Part shown: in pieces, positions 7,932-16,535 of the stretch
Numbering within the stretch: the first letter of the stretch is position 1
How the letters are laid out: the number at the start of each line of letters is the position of its first letter
Source: Mesonia aquimarina
GTDB taxonomy: Bacteria > Bacteroidota > Bacteroidia > Flavobacteriales > Flavobacteriaceae
Assembly: GCF_003667275.1 (NCBI RefSeq)
Contig: NZ_RCNV01000004.1
Span: 62,001 to 126,000 of the forward strand
Direction: 5' to 3'
DNA length: 64,000 bases
Program-made: the position numbers and the translations under genes
Notes under the pieces: generated by a model
What the model saw: only the letters and a program-made list of their open reading frames with translations
What the model was told of the DNA's origin: nothing
Database searches by the model: none

Positions 7932-9086
7932 TTATAATAATCGCAAAGGAGCTATAAAACCGACTCGTACTTCATTTTTATTGTAATTGGACACTCCTAG
8001 ATTTTGGATAGCATAGGCTGTATAATCATAATACCGACCGATATATGCTAAAAAAAAGCGAACATCAATATCCTTAAATGGGCTATAATAAATGGTAGGA
8101 ATTGCGCCATAACTGGTTCGCGTATGTTTCAATTCATCTTGAATGGTACCATAAGCACTGCTAGTCATTAGCGTTAAAAGACCTTTAAACTTTGGGCTAA
8201 AACGATATTCGGCTCTTAACCAATTTTCAACATACAAAACATTTTCAGCTACTTTGTCATCCCCAAGAATAGCCGTCATTACTCCTTTTGTATCTACTTC
8301 CTCATAGCTATAATCAAAATCGTACATCAAAGTAAGCCTATCGTGTTGGTAATTATGACCTAAAGTAAAAAAATAAGTTCCTTTATTTTTCACCTGATTG
8401 GAATAACTCATACTATAAATAGTTTGAAATTTTCCGTCAAAAAAAGTTCCTCGCCAGTTTCCTACAACCGCTACCGGCCATACAGGCTCTTCAATACCTT
8501 CTGCAACTTCATCTCCATAAAGGTCATCATAATGCATGGTACGCGAATTCAATATTTGTAAACCAAAATTATGGTTTTCTGCAGCTTGATGAGTAACTCC
8601 AGCTCCGGTTACATAAGCCAACACATTGGATTGAATATCATTATACTCAAGAACATCCATAGCACTAAATTGGTATTGATTTCCTCCATAAAACGCAAAC
8701 ATTTTTCCTAATAAGAGATTAAACGACTCATTGACTTTAACGTTGATGTAAGCTAGTTCTATATTACTACCTAGTTGATCTAGCGTTTGAACATCAGTTC
8801 CTCTATTAAATCGGTTTCTAAAGCGAAAGTCTACTTTTTCATGTAATTTACCAGAAATTCCAAGAGCGGTAAACCCATTTTGAAATTGTACCCCATTATA
8901 ATAATTGTCATCACCCCTAAACGTATACCCTCTTAACTCCATGCGCATATCAAATGTGATATTTATATTTTTTAAGAGTTCCGTCTTTTCAATGGGAATT
9001 ATAGGGTCACTCAAACTGTCGCTCTGCTGAGAGAAACCTAATAATGGAATTAAAAAAAATACACTTATAAAAACTGACTTTAGCAT
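7932..9086 (-). CDS. Outer-membrane porin-like beta-barrel protein
   Basis: 384-residue secreted protein. The N terminus has a signal peptide (MLKSVFISVFFLIPLLGFSQ, cleavage likely after GFSQ). The rest consists of alternating aromatic and polar strands such as LRGYTFRGDD, KVDFRFRNRFNRG and LLLGKMFAFYGG, and ends in RVGFIAPLRLL. The layout (FRFRNRF... followed by AYINVKVNESFNLLLGK) resembles the phosphate-selective OprO/OprP-type porins of Bacteroidota. The substrate cannot be read from the sequence. It stands alone with long gaps on both sides; a GTAAGT-AA-ACTTAC palindrome lies about 70 bases upstream of the start. Confidence 0.75.
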   Translation of the reverse strand: MLKSVFISVFFLIPLLGFSQQSDSLSDPIIPIEKTELLKNINITFDMRMELRGYTFRGDDNYYNGVQFQNGFTALGISGKLHEKVDFRFRNRFNRGTDVQTLDQLGSNIELAYINVKVNESFNLLLGKMFAFYGGNQYQFSAMDVLEYNDIQSNVLAYVTGAGVTHQAAENHNFGLQILNSRTMHYDDLYGDEVAEGIEEPVWPVAVVGNWRGTFFDGKFQTIYSMSYSNQVKNKGTYFFTLGHNYQHDRLTLMYDFDYSYEEVDTKGVMTAILGDDKVAENVLYVENWLRAEYRFSPKFKGLLTLMTSSAYGTIQDELKHTRTSYGAIPTIYYSPFKDIDVRFFLAYIGRYYDYTAYAIQNLGVSNYNKNEVRVGFIAPLRLL

Positions 9087-9154
9087 GAATAACAGGAATT
9101 AAAACTTTTATTTGCTGCACTAAGTATAATAAGTAGGCACACTTTTTAAATTAC

Positions 9155-9168
9155 GTAAGTAAACTTAC
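9155..9168. promoter_or_regulatory. Short palindrome upstream of the porin gene
   Basis: Inverted repeat GTAAGT (9155-9160), AA, ACTTAC (9163-9168), 69 bases upstream of the porin start at 9086. Its position fits an operator or part of a promoter region. There is no independent support. Confidence 0.25.
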
Positions 9169-9319
9169 TAAAATTTTATCACTAGTAGAGATACATCCAA
9201 CAGATCGATTCAATACCCTTAAACTCCAAATTAATATCTTTTTTAAAGAATAATTTTTTCAACTGAAAAATAAATTGCTTTTATTTTATGCAATTTTATG
9301 AACCAATAAGTAAAAGTAA

Positions 9320-9461
9320 TTGAGTGATATTACGCAAGTAGAAAGTGTGCAAGAAGGTTTAGAATGTAATATTTTTAAGCATTTACTAGGTTGGTACCAC
9401 AGCAAAAATAACAGTAAAAGAAGTTGTAGAATACATAAAAGATTCTAATGAAACAAAATAA
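9320..9461 (+). pseudogene. Possible remnant of a coding sequence
   Basis: In this otherwise empty 537-base gap (9087-9623) two short frames look protein-like. Frame one (9320-9391) reads SDITQVESVQEGLECNIFKH; frame two, after a shift, reads TAKITVKEVVEYIKDSNETK and stops with TAA at 9459-9461. Neither has a credible start, and a hairpin overlaps the stop. This looks like the frameshifted 3' end of a lost gene, but the family is not recognised and chance is possible. The rest of the gap shows only AT-rich sequence and the porin upstream region. Confidence 0.3.
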
Positions 9462-9499
9462 ACCACTTACAAATGTTTTAAGTTCGTAGTGGTTTATTT
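9456..9499. terminator. Hairpin terminator
   Basis: Perfect 12-bp arms AAATAAACCACT (9456-9467) and AGTGGTTTATTT (9488-9499), with three further pairs after a one-base bulge. On the minus strand it is followed by TTTTG and could terminate the aldehyde dehydrogenase transcript, 125 bases beyond its stop; on the plus strand it would end the possible gene remnant. Confidence 0.6.
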
Positions 9500-9623
9500 A
9501 TAACTGTATTAAAACAACTCTTCTGGAATTTATAATGACCAGTTTATTTTAATGTATCTCTCCTATTCCTATTTAGATGAAATAATTTATTCGAAATAAA
9601 TAAGAAATTATAAATGTTTTTTT

Positions 9624-11009
9624 TTAATTCAACTTCATAATCGATTTCGCATTCACAAATTCTTTTACACCAAAACCACCGTGTTCTCTACCATAGCCAG
9701 AATTTTTTACGCCTCCAAAAGGCATATCAGGCTGAGCAAGACCAAATGAATTGATAAAAATCATTCCTGTATCAAAATGTTTTTTTGCGATCTCTAGAGC
9801 TTTATTTTCATCTTTAGTAAAAATTCCTCCTCCTAAACCAAAACGACTGTCATTTGCAATACTAATAGCGTCATCTGTATCTCTAGCTTTTATTAGAGAA
9901 GCTACTGGGCCAAAAAGTTCATCATCATAAGCGGGTTGGCCAGGTTTTACATTTGCCAAAACTGTGGAAGGGTAAAAATAGCCTGTTCCTTCAGGTAATT
10001 TTCCTCCACAAAGAATTTCTGCTCCATTTTTTACGCTTTTCTCAACTTGTTCGTGTAATTCTTCACGTAAATCTTTTCGAGCCATAGGTCCCATTTTGCT
10101 GTCTTTATCAGTTGGATCGCCGTAAGTGATTCCACTCATACTTTTTACAAAAGCTTCTTTAAAGTCCTCATAAATCTTTTCAGTTACAATAAATCGTTTT
10201 GCCGCAACGCAAACTTCCCCATTATTATAAATTCTTCCTTGGGTACACATTTTCACAGCTTTTTCAATATCGGCATCTTCTAGAACTAAATAAGCATCAT
10301 TAGAACCTAGTTCCATAACGCTTTTCTTTAACTCTGCTCCTGCTTTTTTAGCCACAACCTTACCCGCGTCTGGACTTCCGGTAAGTGTTACGCCTCGTAC
10401 CCGATCATTTTCAATTACTTTATCAGATTGATCATGGTTAATAATAAGTACGCTAAATAAATGTTCAGGTAAACCTGCTTCTTTAAAAATTTTCTCTAAT
10501 AAAAGTGCGGTTCCGGTAACGCTTTCGGCATGTTTTAAAAGGACTCCATTTCCTGCCATTAAGTTTGCAATTGCATATCTTATTACTTGATATGACGGAA
10601 AATTCCATGGTTGAATTCCGTAAATAACTCCTAAAGGAGAATAGGTGATTGTACCACTACCGCCATTAATTAAACTACGTTTTTCATCTTTTAATTCTTT
10701 GGGTGCATTTTCTGCCGTCCAATCACAAATCCCAGCACAAAGATCAACTTCTTGCTTACTGTGTTTAATTAATTTACCCATTTCTTGGGTCATTAACTCA
10801 ACCAAGTCATCCTTGTGATTTTTTAAATTTTCACCAACACTTTTTATAATCTTGGCACGCTCCTCAAGCGATTTGGTTTTCCAAGTTAGAAAAGCTTGAT
10901 GACAATTTTCGATGCTCGTATTTACTTGGTCTTGACTCATATACTTATAAGTCTTAATTTCCTGCTCTGTGGCAGGATTAATCGTTTTAAATTCTTTTTC
11001 GTTAGCCAT
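9624..11009 (-). CDS. NAD(P)-dependent aldehyde dehydrogenase, succinate-semialdehyde dehydrogenase type
   Basis: 461-residue soluble aldehyde dehydrogenase. It oxidises an aldehyde to the acid with NAD(P). Active-site signatures are visible: the PWNFPSYQVIR cofactor segment (residue about 133), VTLTGSPDAGKVV, the general-base Glu in VMELGSNDAYLV, and the nucleophile Cys in GEVCVAAKRFIV; the C-terminal PFGGVKNSGYGREHG is typical. Its length and the ELGSND variant match the short succinate-semialdehyde dehydrogenases (GabD/Sad-like) of Bacteroidota. No GABA transaminase or other pathway gene is adjacent, so the physiological substrate is uncertain. It is monocistronic, starting with MANEKEF. 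Confidence 0.88.
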   Translation of the reverse strand: MANEKEFKTINPATEQEIKTYKYMSQDQVNTSIENCHQAFLTWKTKSLEERAKIIKSVGENLKNHKDDLVELMTQEMGKLIKHSKQEVDLCAGICDWTAENAPKELKDEKRSLINGGSGTITYSPLGVIYGIQPWNFPSYQVIRYAIANLMAGNGVLLKHAESVTGTALLLEKIFKEAGLPEHLFSVLIINHDQSDKVIENDRVRGVTLTGSPDAGKVVAKKAGAELKKSVMELGSNDAYLVLEDADIEKAVKMCTQGRIYNNGEVCVAAKRFIVTEKIYEDFKEAFVKSMSGITYGDPTDKDSKMGPMARKDLREELHEQVEKSVKNGAEILCGGKLPEGTGYFYPSTVLANVKPGQPAYDDELFGPVASLIKARDTDDAISIANDSRFGLGGGIFTKDENKALEIAKKHFDTGMIFINSFGLAQPDMPFGGVKNSGYGREHGGFGVKEFVNAKSIMKLN

Positions 11010-11119
11010 AATTTATTTTTTTCTGAATTTAAAAAAATAGTACATCAGTCTATCACAAAACAATGTTATACTTAACTTTATAAAATGTTATTTGAAAGAA
11101 TAAAAAATAAGTCAATAAA

Positions 11120-11255
11120 AAAGAGGCTGTCTAAAAAAGTCTATTTTGTCAACCTGAACTTGATTCAGGTTCTCATACTGGTTTGTATTTCAGCAATATG
11201 AGATTCTGAAATAAATTCAGAATGACACTTTTTTACTTTTTTAAGCAGCCTCTTT
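11120..11255. repeat. Composite palindromic intergenic repeat
   Basis: An imperfect palindrome of about 136 bases. Outer arms AAAGAGGCTG (11120-11129) and CAGCCTCTTT (11246-11255) pair exactly; inner arms of about 30 bases (TGTCA...TCTCAT and ATGAGA...TGACA) are related inverted copies. Each inner arm also holds its own small palindrome: CCTGAA-N5-TTCAGG and TTCTGAA-N5-TTCAGAA. It begins 111 bases upstream of the aldehyde dehydrogenase start and ends 18 bases beyond the stop of the DJ-1/PfpI gene, for which it may act as terminator. The structure resembles dispersed MITE- or REP-like elements. Confidence 0.7.
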
Positions 11256-11273
11256 AATTGTATATTATTACTA

Positions 11274-11822
11274 TTAAGCGTGTTGTAAATCGTGTTTACC
11301 TTCTTTTATTTCTTCAATTAATTTTGAATTAAAAGCAGGTAAATCATCCGGAGTTCTACTGGTTACAAATGCCTCATCTACTACAACTTCTTTATCTACC
11401 CAAAGCGCACCGGCATTTTCTAAATCTCTTTTTATAGATTTATAAGAAGTCATCGTTCTACCTTCAACCACGTCAGCATTAATTAATGACCAAGGGCCAT
11501 GGCAAATAGCGGCAACTGGTTTACTTTGTTTAAAGAAGTCTCTGATAAAAACTAGCGCATCTTCATTGATTCTTAATTGATCGGGATTAATTACTCCACC
11601 GGGTAAAACCAATGCATTATATTGTTTTGCGCTTACATCGGTAATAACTTTATCTACAGAATATTCATTGGACCAATTTCCATCTGACCAACTTTTAATC
11701 TTTCCAGATTTTAAACTTACAATTTCAACTGTAAATCCTTCTTTTTCCATCGCTTCTTTAGGCGATTTTAATTCACTTTCTTCAAATCCATCTGTCGCGA
11801 GAATTGCAATTTTCTTTTTCAT
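11274..11822 (-). CDS. DJ-1/PfpI family protein (type 1 glutamine amidotransferase fold)
   Basis: 182-residue cytosolic protein of the PfpI/YhbO/YfkM group. The conserved Glu is in ATDGFEESEL (residues 9-18), the nucleophile Cys in AVAICHGPWSLI (about 107-118), followed by the family's VVEGRTMTSYKSIKRDLENA and DEAFVTSRTPDDLPAF. Members have been reported as proteases, chaperones, deglycases or general stress proteins; the exact activity is disputed. It is a complete, family-length protein. Both neighbours on the same strand have long gaps, so it is probably transcribed alone, with the palindromic repeat just after its stop. Confidence 0.9.
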   Translation of the reverse strand: MKKKIAILATDGFEESELKSPKEAMEKEGFTVEIVSLKSGKIKSWSDGNWSNEYSVDKVITDVSAKQYNALVLPGGVINPDQLRINEDALVFIRDFFKQSKPVAAICHGPWSLINADVVEGRTMTSYKSIKRDLENAGALWVDKEVVVDEAFVTSRTPDDLPAFNSKLIEEIKEGKHDLQHA

Positions 11823-11920
11823 AGCTTTTTTCTTTTTTTGTTTGCTTAAAATTACAATTCATTTAAAAATCAGTGTATTAAAAATTTTATAAAGCTTTTT
11901 TTAAAGCCGTTAAACCTTTA

Positions 11921-12895
11921 TTAAATATCTTTTTCATCATCTGGCGCTAATTCATCCAGCACTTTTTTCTTTTCTTTTATGTGTATTTTTCTTGCTTCTA
12001 ACTCTTCTAATTCTTGATAAATAGCAGGTTCACTAAATCGATTAGGTGAAATATCTTCATTAGTCATCAAAGCATATTGAACTGTAAATTCGGCTCCAAA
12101 AAACATAATTAGGCACGTATAGAAAACCCAAAGTAAAATTAGAACAACCGATGAAGCACCACCATAAACAGAAGTCGGTTCACTCTGACCAAAATAAAAA
12201 CCTAAGGCATATTTTCCGATTAAAAAAAGCAATGTTGTTAACGAAGCACCAATAATTGTAACTTTCCAACGGACTTTTATATCAGGAAGAAGCTTAAATA
12301 CCGCGGCAAATAAAGCACCTATAAAAATATATGAAAGCAAAAAATTTAAAGCTTCAATACTGATGGATGTTATTCCCGGAGCAAAATTTTCGAATTTTTC
12401 ACTTAAAAAACTAATCCCAGTAGAAATTACTAAGGAAATTAAAAGCATAAAACCGATAACGAGAATCATTCCAAAAGAAATAACTCGATCAATTAATACA
12501 CGCTTAAAAGATTCTTTTTTTACGCGTACACTCCAAATTCTATTCATTGCTTTTTTTAATTGAAAAAAGGCTCCGGTAGCACCAAATAACAAAATGGCAA
12601 TCCCTATAATTATTGCTAAAACAGAGCCGCCATCTAGCATCGCATTATTAATCATGGTTTCTATAGCCTTTGCTGTATCTGCCCCGGTTAGTCCTCTAAT
12701 TTCTGATGTTATTTTTGTGCGTACTTCTTGCTGATCGAAAAAATAACCTGCGATTCCAACTACAATTACTAATAAAGAAGGTAAAGAAAAAAATGTGTAA
12801 TAAGCAATTACGGCACTTTGTTCAAATGGATTATTTTTCATCCATTGCTTGTAAGTTTCTTTAAAAAGTGAACTATATTTTTTAATAATTTTCAT
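11921..12895 (-). CDS. YihY/BrkB family inner-membrane protein
   Basis: 324-residue membrane protein of the YihY (formerly BrkB / RNase BN) family. Features: the N-terminal NPFEQSAVIAYYTFFSLPSL motif, six membrane segments (around residues 36-56, 93-113, 140-160, 185-205, 215-235, 245-270), the family segment LLFGATGAFFQLKKAMNRIW, and VYGGASSVVLILLWVFYTCL near the end. A charged C-terminal tail (EELEARKIHIKEKKK) is cytosolic. The function is unknown; the old tRNA-processing assignment for this family was withdrawn. It starts 76 bases below the stop of the propeller-like lipoprotein gene, with a terminator between. Confidence 0.9.
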   Translation of the reverse strand: MKIIKKYSSLFKETYKQWMKNNPFEQSAVIAYYTFFSLPSLLVIVVGIAGYFFDQQEVRTKITSEIRGLTGADTAKAIETMINNAMLDGGSVLAIIIGIAILLFGATGAFFQLKKAMNRIWSVRVKKESFKRVLIDRVISFGMILVIGFMLLISLVISTGISFLSEKFENFAPGITSISIEALNFLLSYIFIGALFAAVFKLLPDIKVRWKVTIIGASLTTLLFLIGKYALGFYFGQSEPTSVYGGASSVVLILLWVFYTCLIMFFGAEFTVQYALMTNEDISPNRFSEPAIYQELEELEARKIHIKEKKKVLDELAPDDEKDI

Positions 12896-12908
12896 AGCTA
12901 AAAATAAA

Positions 12909-12936
12909 AAATCCCGACATAAAAATGACGGGATTT
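12909..12936 (-). terminator. Terminator of the propeller-like lipoprotein gene
   Basis: AAATCCCG (12909-12916) pairs with CGGGATTT (12929-12936), extended inward by CAT/ATG pairs around one mismatch; on the minus strand the stem is followed by a T run. It lies between the lipoprotein stop (12973) and the BrkB start (12895). Confidence 0.75.
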
Positions 12937-12972
12937 AATACATTCTTAATATTATTTTTCTAATTTTTTAAA

Positions 12973-14019
12973 TTAGTCTTCCTCATGAAAATAAAGAGAA
13001 TTAGCTCCGCTTAGTATATTATTGACAGATGGCGCTATATCGCCTCCTGCTTCATAATCAGAGTTAGAGAAACCTAATACTCTACCGCCGCCGTTAGCAA
13101 CTTCAGCAATAAAAATAGTTCTTGTTTCCTCATCGTAAGCAACATCTACAGGGTTTCCTAAAAAAGTACTTGCACCTGCAATTCTGGTTTGTTCTCCAAC
13201 AGCTAATATTTCACCATTTGCAGTAGCATTTAATTTTGAAGTAGCATTAGTAATTACGTGAAAACCACCATCTGAATCTGAACTCGCATCACCGATATCT
13301 GTCATTACCAATACATCATTATCATCGTCGTAGGCAATACCATGCGTTCTATTAATTCCTTCAATAGTTATTGTTTTAGTAGCCATTTCTGTTGTAGTTT
13401 CTGAAAAACTTGCTGCAAAATTTTCGAAAATTGCTAAGTCACTTGTTTTATCTACAACGGCTAGAAGATCATCGTCTTTAAAAGTAATTCCCCATACCGC
13501 GAAATCTACAGTGATTACGTTTCTAAGAGTTAAAGCATTTGCTGTTTTTGTGTAAACAAAAAATCTTCCGTCTGCAGTATTTTCATCTCCATCAACATCT
13601 GCGTTGTCGGCAATAACTACAATATTATCGTCTACTGCAATTTTTCTTGGGCTTTCTAAATCACTAGAAGAAGAAATTCCTTCTTCAACCTCCAGCGAAG
13701 AATCTTCTATGAAATTCATAATTCCTGTATAGGTATTTATTTGATTAGAGGATCTTGAAACTACATAAAGTTCATCAGAATCATCTTCATAGTAAACACC
13801 TTCATTAGAAGAACCTGACGTCTCAATTATTCGTTGCGTTGGTGTATCTGCAGAAAAGTCATATACATTTACATCTCCTGTATTACCGCTAGTTACATAA
13901 AGTTCTGCTCTTTCAGTTTCATCTGGAATATCGCTGGCAGAATTATCATCATCATCACTACAAGAAACGAAACTCGCTGCTGCTATTAAGCCTAAGTAAA
14001 TAAATTTTGTCTTTTTCAT
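12973..14019 (-). CDS. Lipoprotein with beta-propeller-like repeats
   Basis: About 348 residues from the ATG at 14019. I prefer this start because MKKTKFIYLGLIAAASFVSC is a clean lipoprotein signal peptide with a lipobox Cys, followed by an acidic DDDD run; the longer frame (start 14079) only adds a basic extension. The mature protein repeats units of the type ELYVTSGNTGDVNVYDF, VVIADNADVDG, NDVLVMTDIGD and TIFIAEVANGGGRVLGFS, spaced about 40-50 residues apart, as in YncE/NHL-like beta-propellers. The composition is acidic and Ser/Thr-rich. It is probably surface- or periplasm-exposed and lipid-anchored. Ligand and role are unknown. CTTAACTT/AAGTTAAG repeats lie about 65-90 bases upstream. 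Confidence 0.7.
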   Translation of the reverse strand: MKKTKFIYLGLIAAASFVSCSDDDDNSASDIPDETERAELYVTSGNTGDVNVYDFSADTPTQRIIETSGSSNEGVYYEDDSDELYVVSRSSNQINTYTGIMNFIEDSSLEVEEGISSSSDLESPRKIAVDDNIVVIADNADVDGDENTADGRFFVYTKTANALTLRNVITVDFAVWGITFKDDDLLAVVDKTSDLAIFENFAASFSETTTEMATKTITIEGINRTHGIAYDDDNDVLVMTDIGDASSDSDGGFHVITNATSKLNATANGEILAVGEQTRIAGASTFLGNPVDVAYDEETRTIFIAEVANGGGRVLGFSNSDYEAGGDIAPSVNNILSGANSLYFHEED

Positions 14020-14122
14020 AAATTTAAAATTAGTTTTTAATTTTTTTATTGATTTCAAACCTATGAAATATCTTTTCACTCTTAACTTAAAGTAAAGTTA
14101 AGGTTAATCTAAAGTTAAGCCA

Positions 14123-14154
14123 AAAAGCCCCTGCTATATATTGCAGAGGCTTTT
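14123..14154 (-). terminator. Terminator of the proline dehydrogenase gene
   Basis: AAAAGCCCCTGC (14123-14134) and GCAGAGGCTTTT (14143-14154) form a stem with one mismatch and an 8-base loop, starting 23 bases beyond the minus-strand stop, with T-rich tracts at both ends. Confidence 0.75.
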
Positions 14155-14177
14155 ATTAAATATCATATTAAAAAATA

Positions 14178-15368
14178 TTAAGAAATACGCTTGGTGAACT
14201 GCCCGTCTCTACGCTGTTTTTCTTCTCGTAATAAAGCAAGTTCACGTCCCGTTTGTCCTTTAACCGAAGAATTTTCTTGTGCTCTTCTAATTAAGTAAGG
14301 TACTACATCTCTAATTGGACCAAATGGAACTAGTTTTGCCGCATTATAACTATTTAAAGCAAGATTAAAAGTAATGTGGTCACTCATTCCGTAAAGCTGA
14401 CTAAACCAAATTCTATCGTCTCCTTTTTTTAGTTCTTTTTCATCCATTAATTGCATTGCTAAATAAGTACTTACCTCATTATGTGTACCTATATACAAAG
14501 AAATATCATCTAAATGTTGCATTGAATAATAAAGTACAGCGTTAAAATTCACGTCGCTTGCCTCTTTATCTTCACAAATTGGAGTTGGATAACCCATTTT
14601 ATCAGCTCGCGCATTTTCCTTTTCCATATAAGCACCACGCACAATTTTAGCACCAACTTTAAAGCCTTTATTTTTTGCTCTTTTATGTAAATCTTTAATG
14701 TATTGTAATCTATCCCATCGGTAGCATTGTAAGGTATTGTAAACAATAACTTTTTCTTGGTTATATTTTTCCATCATTTCTTCCACCAAATTGTCTGCTG
14801 CGTCTTGCATCCATGATTCTTCGGCATCGGCTAAAATTCTGGTATCTAATTCTGCTGCTAAAGCACAAATCTTATCAACCCTATTCATTACTCGCTCCCA
14901 CTCTTGTTGTTCTTCATTAGAAAGCTCTTCTTGGTTAGAAACTTTTTCCCAAATAGCAAATCTTCCTAATCCAGTAGGTTTAAAAACAGTAAATGGTATT
15001 TCCTTTTGTTGATTAGCAAAACGAACAATTTCCATCTTTGTTTTTAAGGCCGCATCAAACTGAGCTTCATCTTCTTTTCCTTCAGAAGAATAATCCAATA
15101 CGCTATGCACATGCATATCATACATTTTTTTTATGGTAGGCAAGCAATCTTGTTGGCTTGTACCTCCACAAAACATTTTAAAAATCGTTTTTTTAATAAT
15201 TCCCTCAACAGGTAAACGTAATGTTAATGCTAAATTTGTAAACCTTGTTCCGACAGCAACTAAAGTTGGTCTGTTCATCATGCTAAAAATGAAAAGAGAA
15301 CGTTTTAAATCTTTATCATCTTTTAGGGCAAAAGCACGCTTAGTGTTGTTAAAAATCTTCCTTACCAT
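14178..15368 (-). CDS. Proline dehydrogenase
   Basis: 396-residue FAD enzyme that oxidises proline to pyrroline-5-carboxylate, a stand-alone PRODH domain rather than a PutA fusion. Family signatures: FTVFKPTGLGR (residue about 125), ILADAEESWMQDA, VYNTLQCYRWDRLQYI, the GFKVGAKIVRGAYMEKE strand, IGTHNEVS and FSQLYGMSDHITFNL near the end, then YLIRRAQENS with the substrate-binding RR pair. The length is usual for Bacteroidota. The second enzyme of the pathway, P5C dehydrogenase, is not in this window. It is divergent from aroB with a 93-base gap and monocistronic. Confidence 0.93.
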   Translation of the reverse strand: MVRKIFNNTKRAFALKDDKDLKRSLFIFSMMNRPTLVAVGTRFTNLALTLRLPVEGIIKKTIFKMFCGGTSQQDCLPTIKKMYDMHVHSVLDYSSEGKEDEAQFDAALKTKMEIVRFANQQKEIPFTVFKPTGLGRFAIWEKVSNQEELSNEEQQEWERVMNRVDKICALAAELDTRILADAEESWMQDAADNLVEEMMEKYNQEKVIVYNTLQCYRWDRLQYIKDLHKRAKNKGFKVGAKIVRGAYMEKENARADKMGYPTPICEDKEASDVNFNAVLYYSMQHLDDISLYIGTHNEVSTYLAMQLMDEKELKKGDDRIWFSQLYGMSDHITFNLALNSYNAAKLVPFGPIRDVVPYLIRRAQENSSVKGQTGRELALLREEKQRRDGQFTKRIS

Positions 15369-15461
15369 AGTTCTTTTAAAAATTTGCGTAAATATAAGTG
15401 TAGAATTACTATTATTTTATTTATTCTACTTAATTTCGACTAAGATTTAACGTAAGTTTTA

Positions 15462-16535
15462 ATGAATTCTATTGCATCTGTTAAGAATATTATACATTTT
15501 GGTGAATATCAATACGATACAGTAAATAACTTCATCAAAAAAAAATCGCCTTCAAAAATTTTTATTCTTTGCGATACTAATACGCAAGAACATTGTTTAG
15601 CCTATTTTTTGCAACACATAGAAACCAATATTACAATTGAAGTTATTGAAATTGAAGCTGGCGAGGAGCATAAAAACCTAGAAACTTGCACTGGAGTTTG
15701 GCAAAGTTTAACCGATTTAGATGCCGATAGAAAAGCATTATTAATAAATTTAGGAGGTGGTGTTGTAACTGATCTCGGCGGGTTTGTAGCAGCTACTTAT
15801 AAAAGAGGAATAGACTTTATAAATATCCCTACCTCGCTCCTAGCGATGGTTGATGCCTCTGTTGGCGGTAAAACTGGCGTTGATTTAGGCAATTTAAAAA
15901 ACCAAATTGGTGTTTTTCAAAGTCCACAGCTAACTTTAATAGATTGTGGTTTTTTGGGTACTTTACCAAAAAAAGAATTTAGAAGCGGTTTAGCTGAAAT
16001 GCTTAAACATGGACTAATTGCAGATGCCGATTATTTTAAGAAATTAAGCGACCTTTCTCAATTAAATCTAGCAGATTTAGAAAGTTTAATTCATCATTCT
16101 ATTCAACTTAAAACAACTATTGTAGAATCTGATCAGTTTGAAAAAGGAAGCAGAAAAATTTTAAATTTCGGGCATACACTTGGCCATGCCATCGAATCTT
16201 ACTTTTTAAAAAACAATGACCGTAAAACTTTATTACACGGAGAAGCTATAGCTATAGGGATGATTTTAGAAACCTATCTTTCTGTAAAAACGTTAGATTT
16301 TTCAGAAAAAAAGTGTCAAGAAATTAAGAAGATAATTCTTAATACATTTTCTCCTGTTAGATTTGATTCTAAAGAAATTCAATCTATTTGTGATCTTTTA
16401 AAATTTGATAAAAAAAACAGTCACGGAAATATAAATTTTGTGCTGCTTCAACAAGTAGGAAAACCACAAATAGATTGTTATGTTCCTCAATATAGTATTG
16501 AAGAAGCTTTTCAATATTATGCTAAAGCCTTATAA
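15462..16535 (+). CDS. aroB: 3-Dehydroquinate synthase
   Basis: 357-residue NAD- and metal-dependent enzyme of the shikimate pathway that cyclises DAHP to 3-dehydroquinate. Visible motifs: GGGVVTDLGGFVAATYKRGI (NAD binding and helix after it), PTSLLAMVDASVGGKTGVDL, the metal-binding Glu in RSGLAEMLKHGL, and the two metal His in FGHTLGHAIES and LHGEAIAIGM. The length matches the family. The start ATG at 15462 is the only one before the conserved core. No other aro gene is adjacent. It is convergent with bcp, and the two coding regions overlap by 6 bases in the palindrome TTATAA, which holds both stop codons. Confidence 0.95.
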   Translation: MNSIASVKNIIHFGEYQYDTVNNFIKKKSPSKIFILCDTNTQEHCLAYFLQHIETNITIEVIEIEAGEEHKNLETCTGVWQSLTDLDADRKALLINLGGGVVTDLGGFVAATYKRGIDFINIPTSLLAMVDASVGGKTGVDLGNLKNQIGVFQSPQLTLIDCGFLGTLPKKEFRSGLAEMLKHGLIADADYFKKLSDLSQLNLADLESLIHHSIQLKTTIVESDQFEKGSRKILNFGHTLGHAIESYFLKNNDRKTLLHGEAIAIGMILETYLSVKTLDFSEKKCQEIKKIILNTFSPVRFDSKEIQSICDLLKFDKKNSHGNINFVLLQQVGKPQIDCYVPQYSIEEAFQYYAKAL

